DNA of 64,000 nt from Ignelater luminosus (GCA_011009095.1 VTPC01001074.1:43289-107288), one strand, 5' to 3'; positions 47,921-60,865 are shown, counted from the stretch's first letter. Translations and numbers: made by a program. The notes: generated from the sequence alone by a model not told the origin.

Positions 47921-48181
47921 ACAAATTAAATAAAGGTCAGATATTTCACCCTCTATTCCACCAATGTTCCCATTTTTTGTCTCTGCACACTTATATTTGC
48001 AGCTCTGGGAGTTTACCATGCCTACTCTTTTATGCGCGTTTTATGAAAAGTGCATACCACGCTGTGCTGCTTGCGGAGTACATGTCAAAATAGCAAGCTC
48101 TAAGAGTTGCTTTGAAAGAGAGAGAGACAGAGAGCAATAGAATCCACAAATCTATCAAAGTGAAATATTTTTTAATCTGTG
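47921..48181. mobile_element. hAT-like MITE, copy 2 (inverted relative to copy 1)
   Basis: About 261 bp, same family as 694-967 in opposite orientation. Flanked by CAGTGGCC on both sides (47913-47920, 48182-48189), an 8-bp target duplication as expected for hAT elements. Internal GA-rich run is short here, compared with the long (TC)n in copy 1. Confidence 0.87.
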
Positions 48182-48189
48182 CAGTGGCC

Positions 48190-48880
48190 GATTACGGTGA
48201 TACCAACATAAACAAATAGATTTGTATACCAACACAAACAACAGAGTTTAGAATTAGTCACATCTTTCTTGAAAGCCTTTTTGTACACAGCTGTCTATTT
48301 AAAAAACGTTATATTAGCTTAAAATCTCACCGTACTACTGCACCATGGACGCTACTGATTCTCTTGTGAATCATTAATGTTATTCAGCTGTCATCGCTGA
48401 TAATATTTTTCCACATACATTTCTATTTATACATTCTAAGGTGTCTGCAGTAAGTTTTCCAGAGTGTTAAGTTTCTCAACTAATTAACTTTGAGTTTCTT
48501 AAAACAAAGCATAGAAACCAAAGAGAGTTTAATCAATACACGTCAACTAGTGATCATTTGTTTTCTCATTGTCTCTTAAATACTAGCTCTGGTAACATAA
48601 AATAAAGAGGAACCTCTACTCGGTACTACATCTAAACCAATTTCGTTTAAATATTCTAAAAGAGAAAACTACAGGTTGCAATAGATACGGCGTGTCAAGC
48701 AAATGTCTAAGTTATTTGAAGACATACAAAAAACATGTTTGCTACAAGAAAATCAGTACGAATTTAGCAGCTAAATTTCTCATAATACAAGTTAAGTCTT
48801 AAGCAAACCCTCCGGAAATAATTAAATATTAAGTATGATCAAAGTAATAACCAAATACATATGTAGAAAAATCAGAATTC
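48190..48880. other. Unassigned intergenic stretch
   Basis: No gene, repeat or RNA recognised. Confidence 0.4.
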
Positions 48881-48955
48881 GCATGAGAATCCAGCCCACA
48901 CAAGCTTGACTTTCCGGGCCAAGTGCTCTGCCAATTAAGCTAGTGAATTCTTCCC
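48881..48955 (-). repeat. tRNA-like SINE head or tRNA pseudogene
   Basis: Minus strand: TAGCTTAATTGGCAGAGC (48925-48942) fits an A box; CTTGGCCCGGAAAGTCAAG forms an anticodon-stem-like arm; GGGCTGGATTCTC (48885-48897) is a degenerate B box with G-C-T-G in place of G-T-T-C. The broken B box and no clear acceptor stem argue against a working tRNA. It resembles the head of tRNA-derived SINEs. Confidence 0.55.
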
Positions 48956-49000
48956 CAAGCGAAAGCTTAAGTTTCTATATGTGTATAGTAGATATACAGA

Positions 49001-49903
49001 CAGTGTGTCCACATTTCGATACTCACTATTGGGATCTCGAAAATTGTAAGAGATACCAAGTCGCTTAAATTAGAAAAGATTTGGCTATTTTGGAGATCAG
49101 TTTACTTATGCTTTTGTCTTTTCAAAAAAGATCACGGCCTACTAGATATTTGCTAAAAACAAAATTATCTTATTTTTTCTAATACAAAGCATTTTTCACT
49201 TAGTGTGCCATGGCTTTAAACATATGAAAATCATTGATTTTTGTCAGACAAATTACGTTTGTTATGTAACAATTGCTAAAACAAAACAAAAGACGCTTTT
49301 AAGATACTTTACTGAGCATTCACAGATAGCATCAACTAAGCATCTAATGCCCCATAAAAGCGTATTTATTTTGTTTTAGCAATTTTTGCATAAAAAATGA
49401 ATTTCTTTGATAAAACTCCACGACTTTGTGTGTTAGATGTCATGGCACACTATGATGAAAAATGATTTTCACTTCATAACTTGGTAAAACAAAAGAAGAG
49501 CTATGTCAAACCATGTTCACTGAAAAGCATTTAAGGTGTGCTGTTCAGTAATATGGAAATCAAGTAAGCGTTCCATTAGAAAAAATTTGGATTTACGTTT
49601 CACCGCCAAAGTAAAACAAAAGACAATTGCAAAAATAATTTTTTTGTATTTTGTAGTAAATCCTCTAAAACACCCTCTTTGTAGTTCTTTTCTATCTTTG
49701 CTCGTTCCTGAGATATTTCACTTTGAAAAAATAAGATAATTTTGTTTTTAGCAAATATCTAGTAAGCCGTGAACTTTTTTGAAAAAACAAAAGCATAAAT
49801 AAACTGATCTCCAAAATAGCCAAATCTTTTCTAATTTAATCGACTTCGTATTTCTTACAATTTCCGAGATCCCAATGGTGAGCATTGAAATGTGGACACA
49901 CTA
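49001..49903. mobile_element. Long-TIR MITE with inner foldback
   Basis: 903 bp with about 190 bp inverted arms starting CAGTGTGTCCACATTTC; right terminus ends A instead of G. Arms share TTGGGATCTC/GAGATCCCAA, AGAAAAGATTTGGCTATTTT and AAAATTATCTTATTTTT. Between them lies a smaller inverted pair, TAGTGTGCCATG at 49201 and CATGGCACACTA at 49441. No transposase. Confidence 0.82.
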
Positions 49904-51333
49904 TATAAGGTAACTACCAATCAAACGTAGCTTTTGCTAAAACTCCCCAATACAAGCCCTGCACAAAACTTCTGGAGAAATAGAAAACAATTAAACAGAG
50001 ATTTGACCTATTAACATCATTTTGTAGAACAATGACAAGAAAATAAAACAGAATAGTGGAGGTTTTAAGTTTCAGCGTCATATGAATCACTGTTTCTCTC
50101 GTCATTATTGCAGTTATAGGCTGAATATCGTCTAAACTCTTATAATTTTTTAATTTACTCAACCTAAATTATATCAAAACGGGACCAACAGAAAATTTAC
50201 GATAGTCTCTGATTGTTTAGCTATTTCGACAGGAAATGCGTTTTCCGTGCCATTTGATAGAGAATATGGAATAATCTAGAAAATTAAATTCGCAGTTTGC
50301 TATACAATTTTGCACCCGTACTAGCTGTAGCATAATTATAGTCCTTTATAATAAACAAAATAATGGATCGATCCTTTTAGCCGTACTCAATGCTAGTGCA
50401 ATTTAATTTTGTTCGTTTTAATTACTTGATTAAATGTCAATTTTTTAACTTTCTACTTAAAACGCAAAGCGAACTTAAATTCTCAGTGTTCATTTTTATT
50501 AATTATTATTGATTTGTTTGTTATTCCATTAGCTAGCAGATTTTTTAATTATAAATAAAGCAGAAAGGGTATCAGAATTTAATAGCAAGTTTTCAATTTA
50601 TTTCAGTTTCTGATTGCTATTACAAATAATGTTAGGAAAAAAATGTAACAATCAGAGTTTGCTCAGACTTACAGGATGCAATTTAGAAAACAAAATGATA
50701 ATATTTTAATAAACATCATTATTTGATAATTACTGAAAAACTATTGTTTTGTTTTCTGAAATGTCATTTTTACTTTATTCTTAATGCCTATAGTAGACAT
50801 AAGTAAACTCTGATCTTAATACAGTCCAGTGTCTTTTGAAGCTCAGAATCACATAGACTTTAATTTTAAAACTTGAACCACACAACGTCACGTCATTGTT
50901 ATACTATCAAACATGGTCGTCCGAAGGCAAAGATTCTATTGCAGAGGAATCGTAAACGGTGAATTTCATTCAATAAGATGTGTTTTTCATCAAGATCATC
51001 ATAAGCTCTTATTTCCTCAGAAACCACCAACAAGGCGTTTTTATTATTGTTAGTAACAATTGTGAAACAGTACAGTACAGACATAAGCCGCTTTCTGTTC
51101 AGAAAATAGTATTCTTTTGACAATGTGATTCGTCCAATGTGTCTCTGTAAAAACAAGTAAGTTTATGATTGCAATGTTCAGATCAGAAACACTTATCCTC
51201 AAATAGTCAAATATCAGTACAAACGTAGAGGTTAGGTGAACACAAACACAGTTGAAAATTTTGCCTGACTTGGCAAATAAACTCGATTGGTTTCATATAC
51301 AGACATATATCCACACGCATTATGACGTGCATA
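49904..51333. other. Stretch with one hairpin-family fragment
   Basis: Contains at about 50740-50815 a copy of the sequence around the right arm of the 35041 hairpin (TTTTCTGAAATGTCATTTTT and AAGTAAACTCTGATC). No genes recognised. Confidence 0.45.
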
Positions 51334-51648
51334 CAGGGCAACCCAAATTGAGTAGGATAGTATGAGTAACTTTCTTATTATTATAGTTAGAGCTTTGGTT
51401 AAATGGGCACTGTTGTGCAATTTAGTATGTTGATTCAGATTTAGGTCAGAAAAGTTTAAATTAGTAAAAAGTTCTAAAATGAAAGTTGCTTGCTTCGATG
51501 AGACACACTTAAAAGTGATGCTAAAACAAAATTCAAGATGGCGGAAACATTTTTTTTTAAATTGGAGCCATATTGGATTTTTACATGATTTTGACTAAAG
51601 CTCTAACTATAATTACAAAAAAGTTACCATTCAATTTGGGACACCCTG
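51334..51648. mobile_element. Small MITE, CAGGG termini
   Basis: 315 bp. Left CAGGGCAACCCAAATTGAGT, right complement of CAGGGTGTCCCAAATTGA; both continue into TATAGTTAGAGCTTT about 50 bp inward. TA flanks at the left; the right flank reads TGTA. Interior non-coding. Confidence 0.75.
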
Positions 51649-53805
51649 TGTAGCATACGTTATGCAAAAACTTCCTGATATGTTTTCTGATATTTGACAA
51701 GCCTAAAGAATTAGTAAGCTCCTCCATCACGACAAAAAATCTCATAGTACATCAACGTATTTATTTGAATGCGTCAAATAAACTCTTAAGTAAATGTGTT
51801 GTGTTGACGAGTGTGTTTATAAGCGAAGCGAAGATATTTTCATTATGCTGCGAGTGTATCTGCGACTATGTTCATAATGGTATTTCCTGTGGGTAAATCC
51901 CTGCGTCTGTCTAATAATGTCTAACTATCGAGAAACCAAAGGAAATCAGTTTCGTGAACTTGAAGCAAATCAAGTCGATTTAATAATGTAAATAAAATTG
52001 AAAACCTATATGTACACATTTTCTTTAGACGAGAATCTATCAAAATCTAGCGAGTAAAATATAAAAAAGTAAAATGTAATCTACTCTAGCATTTCTCTTG
52101 TTACAAACGTTTAAAATGAATTTAAAACAAGAGCAAGTTTAAAAGCTCTTTTGTAACAAGAAAAGGTAATAGATTTTAAATGCAAATTAAGGTTGAAACT
52201 TTGTAACGAAAATTACTTAATTGTAAAGGTAAATTATTTTCATCCAGTCTTACCGAATCTGCTGCTATACTTTAAATGGTGATGGTTTTTAATTTTAAAT
52301 TTCCTGCTTTTCTTATTAATTGCGCAGAATCAATAATCTTTTCTAAACATGATATATTTTGCATAAAATTTAAAGAGTTTTCTGACTATGTTTATGCTAT
52401 TTTTTAATTAAGAAAGAACAACCTGTGTTGTTTGCAATAATTATGACCTGTTCGTTATGAAAGGTCTACATATCTTTAAAGTTTAAAGTATGTCAGTACA
52501 TCATATCAAGAAGGTAATGTACAAGCAAAAAATATTCAAGAATGTTTTAACAAATAATTAATAAACAAAACACAATAAACAAAACACAAACTCAAAACTG
52601 CCTGCTTTTGATTAGTCGCGGAATAAAATTCTTTAATTCAAAGTTCAAACAGTGTATGCTATCCTTAGCAAAATACGAAATTAGATTCACATTCAAAGTT
52701 GACCAACTTAAGCCTCTTCAATTCCCTTTTTGAGAGATCGAATGGTAGTTATCATGCTGACCGGCATTTACTAAAGAATGGCTCTTAACTCATTCCATAT
52801 AAAATCAGCAAAAATAAATTAGAATAAGTGGTTGCCGCATGAGTTTTGATTTTTATGATTTTTTTGCATTGTGTTTGTGCTGTTCTTTCAAAAACACAAA
52901 ATTCATATTGTAATTTCTAAAAAACCTAGTTTGCTAGATATACTCAATTGTATCCAGTGAGGCATATTAAAATTGGTATTTTTCGTAATTTTTTATTTAC
53001 TACCTCGTAAAGGTAGAAAGCTACAGTTGGATTCGTTTAAAGGTTTAAAATGTAACGCTTCTTGAAATGTACATTTTGATAAATAAATGTTGCACATGTG
53101 TATCGCAACTTTTTTGTTTATTTAGGCGAGTACTGTACGCCCTTTAATTCTTTGACACTTTATTAATACCCTGCATATGAAAACCCAGCGACAATTTTTG
53201 ATATCTCTTACTAATTTTGATACAATACTAAATTTTTCATATGTTGGAACTTTGGAGGTCTTATGGCACCTGTAAACGCTTTTCAGAAATTCTGTAAAAA
53301 TTCCTGATTACTTTTTCATAAAATAGAGAAACTCTAAGGAGTGAGACTCAAATGAAATTGATATTCAAAAAATAAGGACCACACCCCGTATACCTAGAAA
53401 TCCATATTTTTAAAATCCGCAAAAGACATTTGCCTTTAGTTTGTTTTAATATAAGTGTGTTTGATATTTTGACAAATAACAATGCATTCTATAGTTAACA
53501 TTTCTGTACGCATCTTTGAAAGCCGATAACTCCGTAATCAAGACGAATCGAGCAAGGATAGTTAGCAAGAATTTACTTTATCAGCTTGTTAGTTTGCCAA
53601 TCTTATTTGAAAAGCGTTTTCTTCTAAATTAGCCGATTTCTCACTTTTTGTTTAGTATAAACAAGATTTTTCTCCAAAAACTACTATTCTTACTCAAATA
53701 CTATAAATGAAACATGAACTATATTTTTGCTTCCCCAAATGCGAAACAATCCCAAACTTGGAAAAAATGCAACCGTATTTGTAGGCTTTGCTTTGGAGAA
53801 TTATA
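51649..53805. other. Unassigned stretch
   Basis: AT-rich, no recognised genes. A few CCCTG/CCCCGTATA motifs (53165-53180, 53390) look like ends of further decayed mariner-type repeats but could not be paired. Confidence 0.4.
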
Positions 53806-54714
53806 CAGTGAGCGGCTAAATTATGGAACGAAGTAAATAAAACCGTAATAATTTTTTTTATATAAAAACGCCGAGGCACGTCGATTTTGTTTTGTTTTTT
53901 ACCGTTTTTCGTGTGCATCCGATTTTTTACAGGGTAATTCTAAAAAGCTGCACGAAAAAGTTATTTTTTTTTAAATGGAACACCCTGTATATTTCTACAG
54001 ATTTGGATAAAACCTTGTCTCACAAATACAGTAATGTATATATTGATGGGTTTATCTTTAATAATAACGGAGATATAGTCAAGAGTGCTCAATAAACAGA
54101 AGTCAAAGAAATAAGTTTAATACATTAAGAACAAAGCAATAAATTAAATTAAATAGTATTCAAATAAATTAAAATAATTCATTTAAATCAAATGTTGGAA
54201 ATGCCATCCATCAGCCTCTAGGCAATAAGCAAACCTATGAACACATTCTTCTTGTACATTGCGAATGACCTCTGGACTAATTCTACTCATTTCTTTACTT
54301 ATTCGATTTCTTAATTCCTCTAAATTCTGCGGTCTGGTTACGTAGATTTTTGATTTCAAATAATACTATTTAATTTAATTTATTCGTTTGTTCTTAATGT
54401 ATTAAACTTATTTCCTTGCCTTCTGTTTATTGAGCACTCTTGACTGTACCTCCGTTATTATTAAAGATAGACCTATCAATATCTACATTACTGTATTTGT
54501 GAGACAAGATTTTATCCAAATCCAAATATACAGGGTGTTCCATTAAAAAAAATAATCTTTTTTCGTGCAGCTTTTTAGAATCACCCTGTAAAAAAACGAA
54601 TGCACGCGAAAAACGGCAAAAAAACAAAATAAACTCGACGTGTCTCGGCGTTTTTATATAAAAAAAAATTATTACGGTTTTATTTACCTCGTTCCATAAT
54701 TTGGCCGCTCACTG
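53806..54714. mobile_element. Long-TIR mariner-type element with transposase scrap
   Basis: 909 bp flanked by TA (53804-53805, 54715-54716), with arms of about 360 bp starting CAGTGAGCGGC. Both arms contain a smaller CAGGG...CCCTG pair at their inner third (53930-53990 and 54538-54590). The single-copy centre encodes a piece of transposase C-terminus on the minus strand. Mirror-image open frames in the arms (53892-54095, 54427-54627) are not genes. Confidence 0.88.
54192..54345 (-). pseudogene. Mariner-like transposase C-terminal scrap
   Basis: In the element's centre, one frame reads VTRPQNLEELRNRISKEMSR followed by ISPEVIRNVQEECVHRFAYC and ends after GWHFQHLI with a stop. The pattern L-x-EL-x-x-RI, I-PE-x-I-x-NV and H-x2-HL is the usual end of insect mariner-like transposases. 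The catalytic domain is absent. Confidence 0.75.
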
Positions 54715-56856
54715 TATTACCAACTAATCGCAATATTTTCCCAACGAGACATACATAGCAGGAAACGTGATCTTTTAGGCTTTCAAAAAACCACCCCAGT
54801 TCTCTGCCTCTATTATAATTATAATTTCATTATCTTTTCGTTTTCGGATTAAAAAGTGAAAGTTATAAACCTGCAGAAGGGCTATTTGCGGCACTGCGAA
54901 AATTGTGTCTAAGAGCAGTTATCCTGGCGATATTATGCTAATGGAAAACCTCCTGATTGTTTGACATATGACCATCATTCACATTTCATTAGCATAACTT
55001 TGCCAGCAATAATTGGCAAAAATCGTCACCAAATGGCGCTAAATCTCGTTAAAATGTATCGAAATGGCGGTAAAGGAGGGGGGGGGGTGATCATCAGCTA
55101 CAACCGACGTTTCTGTCTGCTTCTAGTTTCTTAAATTTCTAAACAGGTCGCAACGATTGTATTTTTCTGCAACGCCCGTTTAAAATACAAGAAAGATGAG
55201 ACATTAGTTATCTTCTTCTTTTATCTTGAGTAAGCTGTTAGTCCGAGGTATTTCGGGATTGTTACTAAGCAGGTATAGCAGCTTTAATTTATGCCCCAGC
55301 ACGTTCACTTCTTCATTCGAAAACGGAAAATTATTACATTTTAGGTACAGATTGTTTGAAGAATATAAAATTTTACCAGGCTTTTCTAATTCATCTGAAG
55401 AACAATGTCCTCTTGTTAAAGTTTGCAAACTATCAATACTAAAATCTATCATTTTAAGTTATTGTTTTAACTTTATAAATAGCAGAATTTGCCTTAAATT
55501 GGACACCCTGTTTATACATGTCTTAACATACGGGGCATTTAAAAATGCGCGTCTAGTCTTTTACAAATTTTCGAAAACGTCATGTATCTTTCTTTTGCAC
55601 GTCAAGTAGTAATTTACTACTTCTCTTTCTGAAACACCCCGAATGATAAAATAACTTCTGCTAGTTAATCAAATACAATGGCAACAAAAAAGTTGGAAAC
55701 ATAATGAACTTTCTTTGCTACAAATAATTAATGCTTGTGTACATCATCCAGCCGTATACCCTACGAACCGAGTGATTTCGTTTTCTCATTCTTTTCTATT
55801 TCTTACTTTCTGAAAGAAATCTACGAGTATTAGATAACTTTCTGATTAAAGTAACGACAATTTAACAGAAGTAAAAAGTCTGTCCAAACCCTCATTTCTT
55901 GATTGAAATACTTTCTTGAAGATCACTTTATTATCTTTTTGCACATTCACACGCGTATAATAATATGTATCAAACTTCGGTATCAAATTCGAACGTACGG
56001 AAAAAGAGCATTTTAAATTATATTGATATCATTTTAAAAGTTTTTTGCTTGTATTAATTGGAAATCTTAAACCACCGCAAGACGTGCACGCTCACCGATA
56101 TTCAGCGAAACAGTGCCGGTCGACTTGGTGCTCTTGCTACATTTTCAATAGAGTATTCTATACTTATCAGCAGATCAATGCCCACGTTACAACTGTAGAC
56201 ACATACATAATACAGGACTGTAGCAGGAAATTTTTGGTGAATCTTTGTAGTCAATGCGGAATGTGTAGGCGTTCGTGACGTCAACTTAACAAGAAAGAAA
56301 TCTGTATTTTACTAGTATTTATTGAACAGCAAAGATTTGAATGATACGATTGATTTTAAGCAGTCGTTTTACAAATTTATAATGATGTTTGATTAACTAG
56401 TAGGAATATGATGAATTTTAAATGAATAGATGTTGGTCTTGTTTACGTCATTTCAGACATTTAAATTATAAAGATCAAAGTTAAAAAACACATTTTTATG
56501 AAAATATATAGTAACTGGATGAAAAGTTTCATTTCTGAAGACATTTTAAAATTTTTAGCTTTCAAACTGTCAGAGTTCAGTTTTAAAAATGTTAAATAAA
56601 CATTTGGTGCGAAAGCGTTTCCAACGCTGTAAATAAATTATTCGAAGGGACCATGTAATTGAAGCATGAAATTTCCCTAACAGTTTCGTGCATCATATCG
56701 AAAATTTTTAATTGTTTTTAAATTTTGCGAATAATTTATAATAATTTTAAATAATTTGGTATTGGTAATTAACTGTAGAAATGTTATTATAGTTAAGTTT
56801 TTAACGTGACCTCAAACGTATAAAATTTTTAATCATTATTAATTCTGTCATTTATA
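54715..56856. other. Unassigned stretch apart from the 55204 frame
   Basis: Includes mariner-end-like motifs (GACACCCTG near 55502, AACACCCCG near 55633) about 130 bp apart that may bracket a decayed MITE, and a run of G at 55077-55087. No genes recognised. Confidence 0.4.
55204..55452 (-). CDS. Hypothetical 82-codon open frame
   Basis: ATG in an AAAATGA context, then MIDFSIDSLQTLTRGHCSSD and an acidic-basic tail ending NSLLKIKEEDN. Composition is protein-like (balanced charged residues, few rare residues) but no family, splice sites or promoter are recognised. The opposite-strand 127-codon frame 55226-55609 overlaps it and is equally unsupported. Confidence 0.2.
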   Translation of the reverse strand: MIDFSIDSLQTLTRGHCSSDELEKPGKILYSSNNLYLKCNNFPFSNEEVNVLGHKLKLLYLLSNNPEIPRTNSLLKIKEEDN

Positions 56857-57619
56857 AACTGACCGGCAAAAAAACCGGCCACCCTGAAATATTTCCAAAA
56901 CCATTTTAACAATTATTATTTTAACCAGTGATTGTTATTTGATTTAAGAACTATTCATTGTTGACATAGGATGAACAGATTAGCTAAAAAAAGAGGCAAA
57001 TTAATACAGAATTAAATTTAATTTAAGCAGAAACAAAAACAGTCTAAATACGATACTTTCTTATTAATAGTATATTATTCAACGAGCACATAATGTAGGC
57101 TATTATTCAAGAGGATGAAGTTTACACACTCGCCTTCGGCTCGTGTGTAAATCATCCAAGTGAATAATGCCCATTATGTGCGAGTCAAAGTCGATGAAAG
57201 TAAACAATCTTCACAAAAAGAGTGTTAGACCTGGAATACAAAAATCCTCTGAAGACGATGTCCAAATTTTTTTTCTAACAATAAATAGTTTGAGATTATA
57301 ACAATTTCTATTTTGTTTATATCTGTAAATAGGCAACCAACAAAACACCGCCAGTGAATAAAATCCATACAATTCACTAATGTTTTATGAGTATGGTTAT
57401 ATCCCTATGGTTACGCTTATAACGACTATATTATTGAAGAGTCGAAGATAAAAACAATAAACGTGGCTGTTTATAATGGACCTCTTGATAATTATTAGTA
57501 GTGTGTGTGTCCTCCTCGAGCTTGAATTACATCATTCAACCGCCGTGGCATTAAAATTAATAATTTTCAAAGCGTTTTGCAAAATATTTCAGGGTGGTCG
57601 GTTTTTTTGCCGGTCAGTT
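56857..57619 (-). mobile_element. Tc1-like element with transposase tail
   Basis: 763 bp flanked by TA, ends AACTGACCGGCAAAAAAACC with about 40 bp matching inverted repeats through CCACCCTGAAATATTT. Near the right end the minus strand reads MPRRLNDVIQARGGHTH, the usual C-terminus of Tc1 transposases. The remainder of the transposase is lost and the interior carries a strong hairpin at 57086. Confidence 0.85.
57086..57181. repeat. Strong 96-bp hairpin inside the Tc1-like element
   Basis: Stem arms of about 44 bp (GCACATAATG ... GTTTACACACTCG and complement) around a CCTTCGG loop region at 57133-57139. A few mismatches only. Likely a nested foldback rather than part of the Tc1 element. Confidence 0.72.
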
Positions 57620-60600
57620 TATAACTGTTTCCTGCAAATATCAGAAAAGTGATAACTTTCCTGGCTCACAAACGTCAGGGAAGTGTCACTTTACCTGTCT
57701 AGGTAGGGAAATTCTGCACCTGACTAATCTCATCATTGCCAAAAACACAATTAACAACATATTTCCATCAAATTTAATTTTATTGCTGTTTTTGCTTTTT
57801 TTATTTTACATGCTTGTATCTTTTTAATGAAGTTTTTATAATGCAGTTGCAGAAAAGATTTTATACATAATCAGGAGAGTGTCTTCACCAGGACTCGTAG
57901 GCCTCCTTGTCCTGTAAGGTATCACTTCTCTGGCTGATTACTTAAGTAACTAAATATTATGGGATCGAAACGGATTTTTTATAATGTATCTCTAATAAAG
58001 TAATAACTGATAACACTTACGTAGTTTTGTTTTTTTTTAATATAAATATAACAAAAATTGTGTTAATTCTCCGTTAATAATTAATAATAAGTAAGTAAAT
58101 TGAATTTATCAAAAGTGTAATTTTCAAAATACGCTTTTCTTACACTGTATATTACAAAGGAAATGTAGTGTATTAAAGATTCTTATTAATTACGATACTG
58201 GCTTTACGATGTTTTCAAAGTGTTTGGAAAAGTTTATTTAACAAGTTATAGGACATAAAAGAGAAAAGTTTCATGTTGTAAAAATATTTCGTCAAGAGGA
58301 TGGAAGCCTAACGACGGTGTGTTTAAATAAGTTTTTAATTATTCGCCCAAACACTAATTATAATTTAGTTACGAAATTAACTTGGTAACAAGTTTGTTTT
58401 ATCTCGTTGGAATATGGTTTCAAAATTCTTTTAACTATATCCTCTGGATAATATCGAATTTTTTCAACATAAAACCAATAAGGTATTATGATCATAAATC
58501 TAAACAGAATTAGAATCCGTAAAAACTACTACACTAAAATACTCGATGGATCGTATTTGACTGTTTACTTAATATTCCAAAAATATCATTTCATCAAGGA
58601 TATGCAAGTATGTTGGATACAGGAGCACTCAATAAGAGATATCTGTCAGATTGACTGAATGTAAGCAAAACCCTTTTACACATGTATAATCAATTAATCT
58701 CAGGAAGTTTAAGAAGAAAATATCAAATTGCTGGGAACTTTTAATATCTTGTCACAAAAAGACATGCATCACATTTCAGTTTGTTATGAATTTGTCTCCA
58801 TTATTATTTGTCGAGAATCATCTTAAAATGACTTCACTTTACAATCATAAATTTCTGAAAGAATCGCGTTCTATTCGTGCTGTATATTTCTTTTTGATTT
58901 ACATAGGTTGGTGTGCGAATAATACCTTATAAACAAAATAAACTGAAATAAAAAGCTACATGTGAAGCAATAACAAAACCGCTTTCAGGAAAAAGCCAAT
59001 TTAAATAAATTTAGCCGACGTGCATTTCCAATATTGTTTCATCAATAACATCGTCTATTTTATTTGCATACATTTCGAAATAATGTTTAGATTTCTGCTT
59101 TAAAAAAAGAAATTACCAGTGAAGCGATCGGTATGTTTATAATCTGTTTTAGGCATCTACTAGATACATTTGGTTGCAGTTTTAGCTATACTTCGTTTAC
59201 GATGTTTCTGGCTCGTAACAGGCCATGTTATCATTTTGTTAGGTTGGAAGTGTTTTCTTTTTTTTTGAAAATTGTCGTACCTGCGCTGTTGCACGATCAG
59301 AAATTTTGGATAAACGATTAGTTTTGTTTTGTTAAAAAGAAATCAAGTTTTCCTTCTATTTAGTTACAAAAAAACAACAGCGTGAGGTTAAACTGTCATA
59401 AAATCATAACCTTAAAGCACATTAAGCGTCAATAAGATTTTACAAGCCGAGTTAATAAATAAACAGTCCGGTTCACAATACTCAAACTGTCATTCTTCCA
59501 CAGCCATACGACCCAGAAACATCGTAAACGCTGTATACACAACTTTCCCATTCTACCACATTTCTCGATATATGTTAAATAATGTTATAAACTTAATAAT
59601 TCTAAAGAGAAAAACCCAAGAAAATAGATTCATACATCATAGTTATGTTTTATCCAAAGCCAATATTTATTCGATAAGCAATTATTAACAACAAAAGTGT
59701 TATTATACAAATAATCCGTACATAGTACCTACATTAAGTTTAAGTGAAGCTCTGTTTACAATAAATAATTAAAACCGTACCATTACACCGTGTTATACAA
59801 ACATTAAAATGGACTGATAATAAATGTAAAAGCATAAAATAGAAATCAAGTCTAAACTTAAATCAATAACAACTCATAATTACAGTCTTGACATTTGAAA
59901 TAAATCTATTATGTATACATTTCTAACCACAAGTTGACTTTTAATGGTTCAAACGTATCATTTAATCTTTGTTATTTTAGTGGGGAAGCTTTTTACAAAA
60001 TTCTACTAAATAATTGATAATTCTATTTGCTCAGTCCATATCAAAATAAGGTATCCAAAAACCCAAACAATAATAACAGCTGGCAATTTCGAAAATAGGC
60101 AACACATTTTACATCACCTTTTAAAATAAAAAAAATTGAAAAACAATATACAAAGTGTAACAAGTGAAGTCTCATTTAACCTTGATTTTTTTTAGTGAAT
60201 CGTTTTTTTAATATGTAATAAGTAATAGATGGAATTTTGAAAATGAAACCTTTTTTTGTCTACTCATACATTTATTTGTTGACACAAAATATTTCTGCTT
60301 TTTTTATTATTTAATTTCTTATTTACTATATATCATTTGGCAACCACAAAGATTTGCTAACAACACACTATGTCGTATCAAAGAAAACACAGAAAAGTGA
60401 CAGGTAAATTAATAAAAAAAAGATTAGAAACTTAATTCTGTTATTTTTAAGGTGCAAGTCGACTAATATAGATAGTATGACGTAACATCAAATAAGATGT
60501 TTTTCTTAACATAGAACACTACTTCTTTTGGATTATTTATTGAAATAAAATTTAACGATGGTGATTAGCACAAAGAAAAAAATGTATTAATGTAAAACAA

Positions 60601-60860
60601 TACCACAAAAGAATGTTAGTAAATGACCCTAGAACCAACCTTATTTTAAAGACTTACACAACGTCTACAAAAAGAGTTACTGTATATTGCTTGTGTCCAG
60701 GATCAGTAACTACGATTATGCGATGCTAATGAGAAAGCTCCTAATTGATTGATTGTCGTATGTCAATCAATTAGAAACTTCTTTATTGACATGGCGTCAT
60801 CGCGATTATTTACTGTCCCTGAATAACAAGCATTGTCTTTATTCATGTACCTTTAGTATA
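57620..60860. other. Unassigned stretch
   Basis: No gene, RNA or repeat family recognised in about 3.2 kb. Confidence 0.4.
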
Positions 60861-60865
60861 CTGGG

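Noticed and set aside
53892-54627. Two similar open frames on opposite strands
   Set aside because: Mirror images of one TIR arm; no transposase homology in the arms.
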